Of a stretch of DNA of 64,000 nucleotides, positions 1-12,874 are shown one piece after another (the first letter of the stretch is position 1; each line of letters starts with the position of its first letter). The position numbers were made by a program, and so were the translations under genes. This DNA is from Cryptomeria japonica (Eukaryota > Streptophyta > Pinopsida > Cupressales > Cupressaceae). The stretch spans positions 191,725,619 through 191,789,618 of the forward strand of contig NC_081410.1 in NCBI RefSeq assembly GCF_030272615.1, given 5' to 3'. The notes beneath the pieces were generated by a model. The model was given only the letters and a program-made list of their open reading frames with translations. It searched no databases and was not told where the DNA came from.

Positions 1-1140
1 GGGAAAAACCACGGTGGGAGTGAGACCCACAATATAATTATACTCTGTTAGAAGTATAAAAATATTACATAGGGGAATGCACATGCATTCAGACACACTG
101 CCTAGAACTCAATGCTCAGAAGAAAGAAGGACAACAATCGCGGAAGGCTCACTACCTTACAAAATATTTTACAAAAGATAATTGTAATGTCTGAACTAAA
201 AAATAGCATCTACAAATGCCAAGGTACAATTTTGGTTAAGCACCAAACTCTTAATCACATACTTCTCTGCTACACTGCTATGTTTTGTTCTTCAATATTC
301 TAGAGTATATATCTTTCACTTGTGCATGTGAAATTGCATGCTCTCGATTAAAACAAATTTCCACACCATTGCCGATATAAAAAATAATCATATCCACCGA
401 TCTTTTATATCCGCAACATTAAATTAGATCTTCTACATGTCATCTTCAAGAACACTATCTAAATAATGAAACATGTATACCAAGTCAGCTCAATTCGAAC
501 TCCAATGCATATGCGGACCAAAAAGAATTTTTCACATGCTACCAAAATTGTCTAACAACATGCCATGATCACATAACTGAGCACCAAAATCAATCCACAC
601 AATGATTATTTACATAATACTGCTAAACTGCTCTGTCCAATTGAGAACCAACACACCTAATCATCTAACTCAACCATGAGTCAACACCGAATGCCACAAA
701 CTTGGAATATGGTAGATAACACATCCGCAATGATTTCCCAAGATTCGCAACACAAGATATAAACCTATATTGAAGTACAAATTGATCAATGTGTTATCTA
801 TCAAATACTCTATTTTCTAGTCTATCGGACTTAACCAAAATCAATTACTCTTCCGGTATGAACAAATTGAGCTATGTGGATGGGTGCATTAGCATTAGTT
901 GCCATCAATGACAACATTGGATCATTTATGCAGTGTCTCTTGCAAAAAATATCCCCCTTTGACATTGATGGAAACACTTAGTGAAAAATGGTTGTGTCAG
1001 AACCAAAACAAAAACACTATACACTACAACCAAAAATCTAACAACCAAACTCCAAAATTCAAAAACTCCCTCTAAGATCAACATTTTTCACTATCCTACA
1101 CCCCCCCTTTGACATCAATGGAAAAGATGGGGTTCTGGTA
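1..1140 (-). mobile_element. Degenerate LTR-retrotransposon remnant
   Basis: No sustained reading frame is present. On the minus strand two copies of a motif resembling a polypurine tract (plus-strand text CCCCCTTTGACATTGATGG at 953-971 and a close copy at 1104-1121) recall the ATTGATGTCAAAGGGGG tract next to the 3' LTR of plant Ty1/copia elements. The first bases of the window (GGGAAAAACCACGGTGGGAG) look like the complement of a copia LTR tail. This is inferred from motif memory only; a homology search would be needed to name the element or its bounds. Confidence 0.4.
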
Positions 1141-1234
1141 ACCAAAAGTTTGCATAAAATTCTATACAGAGGCATATATACATATAAACCTAACTTACAA
1201 AAACTTGAAGATATCTACAAAAGTGTTCTACCTT

Positions 1235-2243
1235 ATCCCACCTATACCTATTTATTACTTGTCTTTGTCACCTCCTTTCTCTCTCAATATTGTCCCCTCC
1301 ATCTCTATCTCCCTATAGATCTATCTTCATTTAAATATTTATATCTTTATATCTTTTTATCTCTAAATCTCTCTTATTTACTCCATCTCTCCCTCAATTT
1401 GTCCTACTCTCTCTATCACTTTATATCCATATCTATCTCTACCTCCACTTCACATCTCTATCTCTTTCCCTATCCATATCTCTTTATATATGTTCCTCTA
1501 TCTTTATATATCTTCCTCTATACATGATTAATCTACCTCCCCCTCTCTTCCTCTATCGCCCTCTCTATGTATCTCTCCCTTTCTCTACCTTTATCTCTTT
1601 ATTTACTCCCTCTCTATATCACTGGCTCTCTCTCTCCATCCTTCTCTATAACCCCTATATATCTCTCTATCTCTCCCTCTATATCTATTCCTATCTATAA
1701 TCTCTATTTCTCTCTTTATCACTCTCTCGCAATCTGCATCTCTATATCTATCCATATTATTCTTCCTTTTTGTATCTCACTCTATGTACCCCTCTCTATC
1801 TCTCTCTATATATTTATTTGTCTTTACCTCGCTCTTTCTCTATATCTATTCATCTCCCTCTCCCTCTCCCCTTATCTTCATTTTTATCTTTATCTTCCTC
1901 TCTCCTTTTAAATCTTTATATATGTCTCCCTCTCTCTTCATAGTCCTTAATATATAGATATCTCTATTTATGTCTCTATCTCTTTTCTAGCTATGTATAT
2001 CTCTCTCTATTTATCCTTTTATCTCTCCCTCTCTTTATCTCTTCATCTCTCTTCACCCTTATATCTGTCCTTATTTTTATCTTTATCTTTATACATCTCT
2101 ATCTCTCCCTCTCTCTCTCTCTATATTTATCTCTTCTACCTTTCTTTATCCCTCTCCTCTCTTTATTTGTATCTCCCTCTCTATCTCCATCTCCTTCTCT
2201 ATATCTATTTTCATCTATGTAGATATATCTCTCCATATTGGTA
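1235..2243. repeat. Pyrimidine-rich low-complexity tract (CTCTAT-type)
   Basis: About 1 kb in which the plus strand is almost entirely C and T with interspersed ATA, built from irregular TCTCTATCTCTCCCTC-like units. The long Ser/Leu/Tyr-rich open frames here are by-products of the composition and are not genes. Confidence 0.9.
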
Positions 2244-2348
2244 ATGGATATTGATTATCTTTCTAATTTAAATGATTTTGTATTAGCTATATTTGGATCT
2301 TAGTTATTTATGAGTTGTGTGAAGTATCTTTCCCGTGTGAATTTTGTT

Positions 2349-3230
<882 letters not shown>

Positions 3231-3755
3231 TGACTGGGCACATTCTCTACTTGAGAGGATTGGTCCTATTTCCTACCACCTTGCTCTGTATTATGTTCTT
3301 GATTGCATTGTTTGAGTGTTTGGGCCTTGTGACTATATCCATGAGCACGGTGGGGTTGGAACTAATGATTTCCACATGGTGTTGCATTGTTTCTTGAGTA
3401 ATCGATATTGAGTGATGATGTTAGTGAACTTTGGAGGAGTTGCTATTATCATAGAGTAGCCTTCTGCTTAGTGTGATTTCTAGTATGTAAGAAACCTTAA
3501 ATTTTGAGGATTGAGCATGTTTATTAATTTTATTATGTATATTCATACCTATTATCTTTAAAAATTAAAATAATTCCATGTTTTCTTTGTGTGTTTTTCC
3601 CATATCCTCTTGGGTTCCTTGGTGGGGCGTTACATTAAACGCTAATATTTCCCATAGTTTTCCCAAGCCAACATCAGAAACAATCAAACACTTCAACAAG
3701 AACTAAAATAATCAATTACAAATTCCCAACTCGGTATCAAATTACATTCATACAT
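3231..3755. other. Unassigned stretch flanking the E1 transposon
   Basis: No convincing gene. The text around 3605-3635 (GGTGGGGCGTTACA) resembles the 3' end of some plant Ty3/gypsy LTRs, so this may be old retroelement sequence into which E1 inserted. Weak motif-level evidence only. Confidence 0.3.
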
Positions 3756-3804
3756 GTGTAAGTGCACAAAGATGGTGGTAAAAAAGGGGGGTATAAGTGG
3801 ACAC
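3756..3804 (+). repeat. E1 left terminal inverted repeat
   Basis: Pairs with 15815-15858 in inverse. Compared with the right end it holds about 9 extra bases (GGGGTATAA-like) before GTGGACAC. The same longer form ends E2 at 41507-41556. The left-end sequences of E1 and E2 stay alignable inward for about 450 bp (E1 3756-4215; E2 41097-41556 in inverse). Confidence 0.85.
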
Positions 3805-4214
3805 TTTTTTTCTGAAATCAGGTGAACCTGAACTTGGAAGCAAAATTTGAAAGTCATCCATTGAAGATATGAAGATAATCAAAGAAAAAATATTGTAGTA
3901 CTCTGAATCTAGTTTCCAAAATACTAAACTTTTTCAAAATTGGATAAGATTAAGGGAGTCAAATCCTTCGCGCACAAAAAATAGACCCTGATTTTTTTTT
4001 AAAAACATAACATAGTGTCTGACGTGCACATCAAAAGAGTCATAGTTAGATTAAGTATTTTGACAAATCCTTTGGCAGAAAGATAGTTAAGAGTGAGCAC
4101 TAGAATATGTGTATTGGTTTATAAGTTTTTGTTGAGTATTTTGTTTTTATGATTTTTCCAATCGAGCACATCCTGAAAAATTAGGTATCTGTTCGTGCGC
4201 GAAGCATAAGTTGC

Positions 4215-4929
4215 ACTAAACAAATCGAAAATACAATTTAAAAAAAAAAAAAATTGTAAAGAATCAAATGCACTACAATAATATATAAAGTTTTTTAAAT
4301 TTGGATAAGTATGTCAAAAGTTATTAAAAAAATGGCGCACCTGTCTGTGAGAACTATGGAGACACTGGTAAAAGAAATTCAATAATAATATGTTATTGTT
4401 GTTCAAATTTTTTAAAAATTATATGGTTAGGAAGCTCAGTATATGGGTGAAAATATGGTGGCAATTTTAGAAATACCCACTTGATGAAGTGTAAATCTGA
4501 TGATGACAAAGTCGAGAAACCAAGTTGATAAAATAAAACACGTCAAAAAGGAGGGAAATGGAGGGAAATCAAACTTCCAAACAGTAGCTTTGTCATTCAA
4601 GCCTATTTCCAAGTCTAAACAGTCAAAAGCACGTACGGAGTACTTATGGTATAAAAAGCGTGTACGGGGTACTTATGGTGTAAGAAGCACGTACACTCTA
4701 TCTTAACTATAAACAACACGTGCGTGCTACGTTTGTTTAAATTTTGGGAGTGTGTATAATATGATATATTATATATAATGTGTATATACATATAATATAT
4801 AATTTTTATATATAATATATAATATTTATATATATATATATATATGTATATAATAATATATAATATATTAATTATATATATACACACATATAAGTGTATT
4901 GTCTCCCCCTCTCAAGCATGTACAAGGTG

Positions 4930-4990
<61 letters not shown>
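4215..4990. repeat. Subterminal E1 region with TA-rich and (CT)n microsatellites
   Basis: No gene seen. 4620-4735 carries scattered CACGTACG / GCGTGTACGG-like words resembling the subterminal palindromes of the other end. 4754-4890 is mostly TATA/ATAT, and 4929-4990 is a pure CT run. Confidence 0.75.
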
Positions 4991-4992
<2 letters not shown>

Positions 4993-5045
4993 TCCTCCAT
5001 ACCCCATCCCTCTCTCTCTTCTTCTCTCTCTCCCTCCCTCCATAC

Positions 5046-5090
5046 CCCACTGCAACTATGTCTGCACTTCTATAGAAGTAAGTGAATTTA
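5046..5090 (+). repeat. Partial duplicate of the gene 1 leader exon
   Basis: The words TGTCTGCACTTCTAT and ATAGAAGTAAGTGAATTT here repeat the segment at 7776-7834, just upstream of gene 1. The duplicate lies before the foldback block, so the microsatellite and foldback DNA of E1 is bracketed by two copies of this short leader region. Short frames at 5082-5551 show no recognisable domain; the stretch to 5815 holds nothing else I can name. Confidence 0.65.
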
Positions 5091-5814
5091 TTTCTTGTCT
5101 GCAACTTCCTCTTTGATTTTTATCATGTATGCTCTCCTAAAAAAATTGACAGATGGATTTGTGTATGTATATTGAATAGGAGGAAGAAGGGTCTGAAATT
5201 CAACCACAAGTGCATTACCATGACAAACAAGGAAACCTGTAGCAATATTCTTCTCGAATGTGTTTTTAATGAGCAGAGCAGATATGGAAATTAGTGTCAA
5301 CAAAGAAAAATGATGAGTCAGACTACCTGCAATATGTTTTTCAGAAGGAAACAACCGGTAGGAAGAGAAAGAGGGAGAGTAACATATATGATGTCACAAA
5401 GAATGATAGTGGTGGGTATGCGAGAGTTCCCATGCTGTTACACAACACTTGTCATCTAAAGAAATTGAAGTTTGTTGTAAGCATGGCAATGGTAGTATAT
5501 GATGATCATCACTTGTCAAAAGTCCTAGAAGGGTACATACCCATGAAATAAATCAAGTGTGTAATTCCTATAGTCACAATTGAGATCAGTCCTATAGCCT
5601 TGCAAATTTAAGAGCATCATATTTTTTAGAAAGGCAGTACTCTTAGGGTTAGGTCAAGCTCTTACACTTTCTTTTTAGTGAAGCCTCATTGTTTGTTCGC
5701 CTGGAGACTCTCTTATGCTGACAATGGTCTAACTTAGCTATATAAAAACTAAACTACCGATGTTCTATTGTATGTTGTTCTATTCATAACTTTAAATAAT
5801 ATATCATGTTATTA

Positions 5815-6605
5815 GCCCACCATATGACCCCTTAGGTGTCATTAGAGATCATATTGTTTCCTAAGAGGTCATATGGTGTCCTATGACCTCTTAGGACACC
5901 ATATGACCCCTTAAGACACCATACGACCCATAACAACACCATATGGTGTCCTAAGGGTTCATAGGATGCCATATGACCCCTCAAGACACCATATGACCCA
6001 TAACGACACCCTATGGTGTCCTAAAAGGTCATATGGTGTTCTATGACCCCTTAGGACACTATTTGGTGTTGTTATAGGTCCTATGGTGTGCTAAGGGATC
6101 ATATAGTGTCCTATGACCCCTTAGATGTTATTAGGGGTCATATTGTGTTCTAAGGGTCATATGGTGTCCTATGACCCCTTAGGACACCATAAGGTGTCAT
6201 TATGTGTCTTATGGTGTCCTATGACCCCTAGGACACCTTATGACCCCTTAGGACACCATATGATGTCGTTAGAGGTCATATGGTGTCCTAAGGGGTTATA
6301 TGGTCTCCTACAACCCCTTAGTACACTATTTGACCCCTTAGGACTCCATATGGTGTCATTATGGGTTTTATGGTGTCCTAAAAGGTCATATAGTGTTCTA
6401 TGACCCCTTAGGACACCATTTGGTGTCATTATGGGTCGTATGGTGTGCTAAGGGGTCATATGGTGTCCTATGACCCCTTAGGACTCCATATGACCTCTTA
6501 TGTGTCATTATGGGTCATATGGTGTCCTAAGGAGTCATATAGTGTCCTATGACCCCTTAGGACACATGCATGGATCCCTAGGATACCATATGACCCCTAA
6601 GAATA
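5815..6605. repeat. Foldback array of ATATGACCCCTTAGGACACC modules (E1)
   Basis: The 20-base module ATATGACCCCTTAGGACACC and its reverse complement alternate irregularly, often abutting as GGTGTCCTA-TGACCCCT-TAGGACACC, which is a perfect 9-bp-stem hairpin. Variants replace CCTTAG with TAACGAC or TAAC. The same module builds a longer array in E3 at 23415-25808. Open frames through it (repeating DPLGHHM-like peptides) occur on both strands and are by-products. Confidence 0.9.
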
Positions 6606-6831
6606 CCATATGACCCTAGAGAGGGAGAGAGATACACCTAAGAGAGGAGGAGAGTGAGATAGATAGAGATTGATAGGGAGAGACAAGAGATAAATGAGAG
6701 AAAGAGAGATGGAGAGAGAGGGGGAGATAGAGATAGAGAAAGAGAAAGGGAGGGAGAGAGAGAGAGAGATGGAGAGAGAGAGGGAAATAGAGGGAGAGAT
6801 AGAGATAGATAGTGACACAGAGAAGGGGACT

Positions 6832-6909
<78 letters not shown>

Positions 6910-7363
6910 ATGAGAGTACAAGAGACTAGAGAGAGAGGTGTGAAGAGAGGGTGAGAGTGAGAAAGAAAGGCAATGAGAAAAGGAGAGAGGGAGAGAATAA
7001 AAGAGAGATACACCTGAGAGAAGGGGAGAGTGAGATAGAGAGATAGGGGATGAGAGGAAGAGGCTTCAGAGATAAAGAATGGGGGAGAGAGAGAGAGAGA
7101 GTTAAGTGAAAAATAGAGACTTGATTCTCTCCCCTTCTCTCTTCTCCCTCCCTCCCTCCCCCTGCTTATCTCTCCCTCCCCCTTCTCTCTCTATCTCTCT
7201 CTCTCTCATCCTCTCCCTCTACCTCTCTCTCCCTCTCTCCCCTTCTCCCTTCCTCTATACCCCTTCTTCTCTCCCTTCCCCCCTCCCTCCCCCCTCCTCT
7301 CTCCCTCCCCCCACTCTCCCTCTCTCTCTCTCTCTCCCCCCTCCCTCCCCCCTCCTCTCCCCC

Positions 7364-7404
<41 letters not shown>

Positions 7405-7436
7405 CCTCCCTTTTCCTTCACATTTTATTTACTACA
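6606..7436. repeat. GA-rich then CT-rich microsatellite block of E1
   Basis: 6606-7105 is G/A-rich with a pure GA run at about 6835-6905. 7115-7420 is C/T-rich with CCCTCC units and CT runs. The switch of strand composition near 7110 makes the block an imperfect inverted repeat. Confidence 0.9.
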
Positions 7437-7735
7437 AATAGCCCATACAAGGTACTGAGCCTATTAGTTCAATGCCTGGCATAACATTTTTAAGGCATAG
7501 GAGTGTGTACGCACTAATTATTACTTGTAAGCGCGTATGGGGTACTGAGCCTATTAGTTTGCTGTCCCACCATAACATTTTTAAGGCGTAGGAGTGCATA
7601 CACGCTAATTATTAGTACAGGGTGGAAAAAAAATACCGTTGGGCTTTCCAACATTTTATGGACTAACAATGTGCACACGGTTATTAATATAGTGTGTACA
7701 AGGTACTTAGACATAGTTTTATTTGCCCAAGAGCC
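7437..7735. repeat. Two copies of a ~90-bp unit upstream of gene 1
   Basis: GGTACTGAGCCTATTAGTT begins at 7451 and again at 7541; each copy continues into CATAACATTTTTAAGGC and then a degraded CGTACGC-like word. These resemble decayed subterminal repeats of the element. Confidence 0.7.
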
Positions 7736-8024
7736 TCAACGACCTCAAAATAAGTTTTTGAGGTCATTGAAGGCCCCACTACAACCGTGTCTGCACTTCT
7801 ATCACTGTTTTATACATAGAAGTAAGTGAATTTTTTGTTTTTTCATAATTTCAAATGATTGAATTGTTGTTCTTATTAGTTTTGTCAATATTATTGTGAT
7901 TGTTTAATATTTTTTATTCAAAAAAATAATGATAAGATGCATATTTATGGTTATTTGTTTGTTTATGAACTTTTGTTTACATATATATGTAATATGATTC
8001 TATTTAGGACAACCAATATCAACC

Positions 8025-10941
8025 ATGGGAAAGAACAAGCAAGGAATGATGGAACAACAAGAGGCTGAAAATGAAAGACAAAGGCAATGCATGAATAAAT
8101 TACGTGACATAAAAAAAATGGGAGAAGAAGGTATGTCATCCTCAACATCTCAATTCGATTTACCAAACAAACATAATGCACCTAATGCAATTGAAGAAGA
8201 GACATTTGATTTATCGTATGAACCTAATGCAATTGAAGAAGATACCACATTGAATAATCAATTAAATGATGAACATACACCTTCTCTATTTGATGAATTG
8301 AATGCACATAATGCACTAATGTTAATACCTCCTAGAATCATTTGTAGAAAGCCAAAGTATCTAATTGACATTGATGAGAATATATTGAAGCCAATGCCCG
8401 ATAAATTGAATGAACGAACTTGTAGGAGAATGGTTAAAAGAATATGGTAAAACTATTTTGAAAATTTAAATCAAACAACAAGATGTCAATTAATTGTTCA
8501 AATGATTAAAAATTTGAATTTTAGAGAGACAATGAAAATTCTAGGCCTAAGATCATCTGAAAGTAACACTGAAAGAACTATTGTGAGAAATCTATTTGAT
8601 GCATATCAAGATGTTGGTTCAAAATCACGTACTAAAGATTCTAATACTACTTGATGTGTCATTACATCAACCATAATGAGCAAGAAAATAAAAAAAGATC
8701 GTTTGATTAGCAAAACAAGTAAGTCATTAAACGTTAGTAGAACAAGATTAAGTAAAGCATTATAGAGGCGAGAAAAAATAGAGGAACCTAACAATAATTC
8801 TCTTTGGGCATTCTCAGGTAGACTACCATGCAAAGACAAGGTTGTTGTTGATGCACTAAGAACATTAATTAAAAAAAATCGGCATGACAACACAAGAGTT
8901 TCGCCCAACCAAAGAGATATTGTTAGAAGGCGAATCGGGTCTACAAATAGGGTTACATGCCAAACACTATTTGGATATGACTCAAACTAAATTTTATGAA
9001 AGATTCCTTCAAAAGTTACCTCAAATAATAATTTATCAAATATTTTTTGAAATGGAAAAACCTTTTTATATTAAGATTAATCATGTATGCACCATGTGTT
9101 GTTGTAGGATGCATATTAAATTTTCCATTCACTATGATATTTTTCATCATATTTGTTCTACTTTGCACACTAACGATGTTTTGCAAGAATGCAATATACA
9201 AACACCTCTTAAGTCGGTAAGATAATTTATTTCAAATGTGCTATGTAATAGACATGATGGTTGCATTTATTATAAGATGTCTTGTTTGGAAGGTTTTTGT
9301 GCTATATGTGGTGGTTTGCAACATTTACCAAGATGTGTACATTTGGAGAGCATACATGAAATTGGTAGGAAACTAGTTTCTTTTGGAAAATACAAGACAA
9401 TCACATATGGAGTTAAAGATGGAAAAGATTTGAAGAGATGTGAGCTAGTGAAAAAAGATATATGTGTAGCTGAATTTATGAAAATGTTTCAAGAGAAACT
9501 AGTTTATGAGTACATAATGCATACACATAGAGCTCGATGGTTAGATGAGCAGTTCAAGTTATGTAAGGACACATTTCCTCTTGGCACCATTGTCTCTATC
9601 ATTGATTTTGCTGAAAATTATACACTACAACCTCAAAATGAAGTGCAATCTATGTATTATCATTCTACACAAGTTTCTATTTTTGTACATATAGCATTCA
9701 TGCATGCAGATGATAGCACAAAGGAGGATAGAAAGGTTGTAAGAGAGTCACTTCTACATAAGTGATGATAGTACTCATTCATCTAAGTTTGTAGAAGGAT
9801 GCTTTAAATTTTTCTATGATAGTTTAAGGGAAAGGAACATACGATACAACCGACACTTAATATAGTCAGATAATTGCACCGAACAATTCAAGAATGCAAG
9901 GATGTTTTATTGGTTGACAAGGATGCATATGACAAGCAGTGCACAACATTTTTGGAATTTCACTAAGGTTGGACATGGTAAGGGAGAGCATGATGGTGCA
10001 GGAGCATGTGTAAAAAGAGCCCTAGTTAGATAAGAATTGAAGTATGAAGGTGGTGCTAAGTTGATAGATGCAAAAACAATTGTGCAATGGTGTAAGTCTA
10101 TGATGGGTCCAAGTAATCCAGGTACGTCAATGGTTCATAGATATTTTTGGTTGATCACCGAATCTAACATTGAAAACTATCTAGATTGTTGTACAGTTGA
10201 AGGATTGAGTGACATGCACTCATTTCTGAGTTGAAATGTAAGTTTACTACTAATTTATACGAGACAGATGGTATGTTTTTTCTCTTCATGCATGTATTGT
10301 TTGTGGGAAGAATGTGAATCACAAGAGTGGGTTGACAAATGGTCTTGTAGACCGTTGGTTACCATTGATACATATCAAATTCCCAAAGCACTACAATTGA
10401 GCCAGATGGAGACATCAGTGGATTTTGACTATGTATCTGACCTAGTGGATTCAGGTAATTTTTTGAGTTAATTTTTTTGCAAGTATTATTTTTGGTTCAT
10501 TTTGTTGTACATCATACTTTATTTTTGGTATTAATTATCACTTTATAAAATGCAGGTCATGTGTATGCAGTTGTTGTAGAAGAGAACAATGAAGAAGGAA
10601 CATATTACTATTTGTGTCATTGTGTTGATCCTAAAAGAAAATTGACAACCACAATAATTGACGGAGAGGGTATTGAGTACCCAATAGGGTGTGTTGTCAT
10701 GACAGGAACACGGCTTAGGAGATACCCTATCAAGAATTCTGATGTTTGGTTGTTCGAGGACTTTGAAACACACAGACATATTCTTCATTTCTCTAACCTT
10801 GTTGTTGCAACAAATATTCATTTGATGAAGAATCGTGGTAGACCTCATAACAAGATTTTATGGAAAGTTTGTGAATCTGACCACGAGGCAATACTTGACA
10901 CAATAAAGGTTAGAGCCGATCTTGAAGGCTCACTTGATTGA
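8025..10941 (+). pseudogene. E1 gene 1: Sola-like DDD transposase, decayed
   Basis: The start is the ATG of MGKNKQGMMEQQEAENERQ, after a probable leader intron (donor GTAAGTG at 7822, acceptor TTTAG ending 8007). The N-terminal part is acidic with PNAIEEETFD repeats. A Cys-rich region follows (CNRHDGCIYY ... CAICGGL ... C), then the likely catalytic core: first Asp in SIIDFAENY, second in SDNCTEQFKNARMFYW, third in HGKGEHDGAGACVKR. The C-terminal part includes CLWEECESQEWVDKW and an exon from about 10556 ending in a stop at 10941, after a small intron (donor near 10456, acceptor ending AATGCAG). Compared with E2 it has stops in place of Gln, Arg and Trp codons (TAA at 8448, TGA near 8652, TAG near 9862) and a 2-base loss near 9751. 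The HGKG-D-GG-VKR and SDNC-QFKN motifs are what I recall of Sola-type transposases; other DDE families are possible. Confidence 0.7.
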
Positions 10942-11495
10942 TTCTACGTTTCAGAGTAAAATGATTTTGAGAATTTTGTATATATCATCGACAAATTGTT
11001 TTATATTCATTTTTTGTATATATAAATGCCCATGAGTTGATTTTTACATGTTTAGGGGCATAATTTTGTATATTTAAATGGCAATGAGCTGATTTCTACA
11101 TATGTAGATGCCAAATTTTGTATATTAAAATGGCGATGAGCTGAATCACACATATTGTAATGCCAAATTTTGTATAAAATCCCATGAGATGATTTGTAAG
11201 ATATTTTTTTGTATATTCAAATAGCCAAGAGCTGATTTGACCATATTTAGAGGCAAATTTTTGAATAGTATGTGACAATGTTTTGTGACTATTTTTTGTG
11301 TCTATGTTTTGTGACTATGTTTTGAGTTTATGTGATGTGATAAGGTCAATCATGAGCATTCTTGATTCTTGTATAATCATGGAGAATTATTTGAGTCAAT
11401 ATCGGGTCATAGGGGTCATAGATTGAGTCTAGATACAATTTGAGCAAAAAATGTCATTATTGTCAAAAAAATTGTCAAGCAACTTGTACATCGCG
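10942..11495. repeat. Short tandem repeats downstream of gene 1
   Basis: About five degenerate 50-58-bp units of the type ATGCCAAATTTTGTATAT ... CGATGAGCTGATTT lie between 11010 and 11270. E2 keeps only the last unit because a deletion removes this stretch together with the gene 1 C-terminus. No gene seen. Confidence 0.6.
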
Positions 11496-12335
11496 TGGGT
11501 AGGGTATGACTCTCGACGTTCTGACACTTTGGGATGCACAAGAGGATCATGCCTAACATAAGCCTGCCCACTCGAACATGCTCGTGACATCGGTTTGTGC
11601 AAACGACGAACTAAATCAATTCTAGCCTATCTTGCAACTTTGCATTGCATGCAATTGACAGTTTTTGCAGCAGGTGAAAAAATGCTACCAATTGAAAATG
11701 GCTCCGATTCGTCAAAAACTGAGATAGGCCATTATAGAGGAGCCTCACATGACCCCACAAGTTCAAACAAATTGATCATATGTGTCCTGGATTGGAAGAA
11801 ACAGTTCGTCAAAGTATGACAATTTTTTGGACTCAGGGCACTTGAGAGATCGCGCCGGTAGGGTATGACTCTCAACGTTCCAACGCTTTGGGATGCACAA
11901 GAGGAACATGCCTAGCATAAACCTACCCACTTGAATATGCTTGTGACATCAGTTTGTGCACACGAAAAACCAAATCAATTCTAGCCTATCTTGCAACTTT
12001 GCATTGCACACAACTGACGGTTTTTGCAGCAGGCAAAAAAATGCTACCAATTGAAAATGGCTCAGAGTTGTCAAAAACTGAGATAGGCCATTGTAGAGGA
12101 GCCTCATGCAAACCCACAGATTCAAATGGATTGATCATATGTGTCTTGGATTGGAAGAAACAGTCCGTCAAAATTTGACAATTTTTTGGACTTAGGGCAC
12201 TTGAGAGATCGTGCCGGTAGGTTATGACTCTCGATGTTCTGATGCTTTGGGATGCACAAGAGGAGCATGCATAGCGTAAACCTATCCACTTAGACGTGCT
12301 CATGATGTTAGTTTGTGCACACTACAACCAAAATT
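11495..12335 (-). repeat. Satellite of ~358 bp inside E1 (about 2.3 units)
   Basis: GGGTATGACTCTC recurs at 11503, 11861 and 12220 (the third as GGTTATGACTCTC), a 358-bp period. The reverse complement aligns with the E3 satellite: shared words are GTCATACCCTA, CCTTGAG/CTCAAG..GCCC, AAAAATTGTCA..CTTTGACG and CCTATCTCAGTTTTT. Two small frames of 74 aa (11595, 11954) are one per unit and are satellite by-products. Confidence 0.9.
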
Positions 12336-12874
12336 TGACCATTGCGAGCGTGAGGGTGCTCTCGCACCACACACATATTGTTGTTTATATTCATATTATC
12401 GATTTTTGTTGTTTATATTCATATTTTTGATTACATAGGCAAATATTCATTTAAATTTATAAAAGGGAAACCACCAAATACAATGAATACACAATAATGA
12501 ACTAAATACAAGGAGTTTTGTAGGGTTAATTCAACATTTTAAATTTTTTATCAAATCATATTCCACCATTGCAATGTGTTATATCATAGATTTTTGTTGT
12601 TTATATTCATATTGTTGATTACATAGGCAAATGATCAATTAACTTTATAAAAGGACAACCACAAAATACAAAGAATACACAATAATGAACTCAGTGCATA
12701 TTTATTGGATCGAATATCAACATTTATATATATCAAAAAAAGACATGTCTGCCAAGTCAATACAAGTATTACAAAAATGTGGCATATGTCGTGTCCAAAT
12801 CGATATACAATAAAAATGTAGAATATATCTACATGTATTGGTCATTCTATGACCAAAACTAACACTATATGATC
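12336..12874. other. AT-rich spacer between satellite and gene 2 of E1
   Basis: Contains two copies about 190 bp apart of a stretch with ATTTTTGTTGTTTATATTCAT, ATAGGCAAAT and CACAATAATGAACT. The same pair occurs in inverse in E2 (37147-37245 and 37338-37435), so it predates the separation of the copies. No gene. Confidence 0.6.

Noticed and set aside
1150-2244. Ser/Leu/Tyr-rich open frames of 83-125 aa
   Set aside because: They translate CTCTAT low-complexity DNA and have no domain or coding signature.
4868-5116. Overlapping frames on both strands with SLSLSL or REREREs
   Set aside because: Translation of CT/GA microsatellite; open in every frame by composition.
6597-7441. Several frames of 60-111 aa with SLSLS, ERERE or PSLPPP repeats
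   Set aside because: Microsatellite translation on both strands, not genes.
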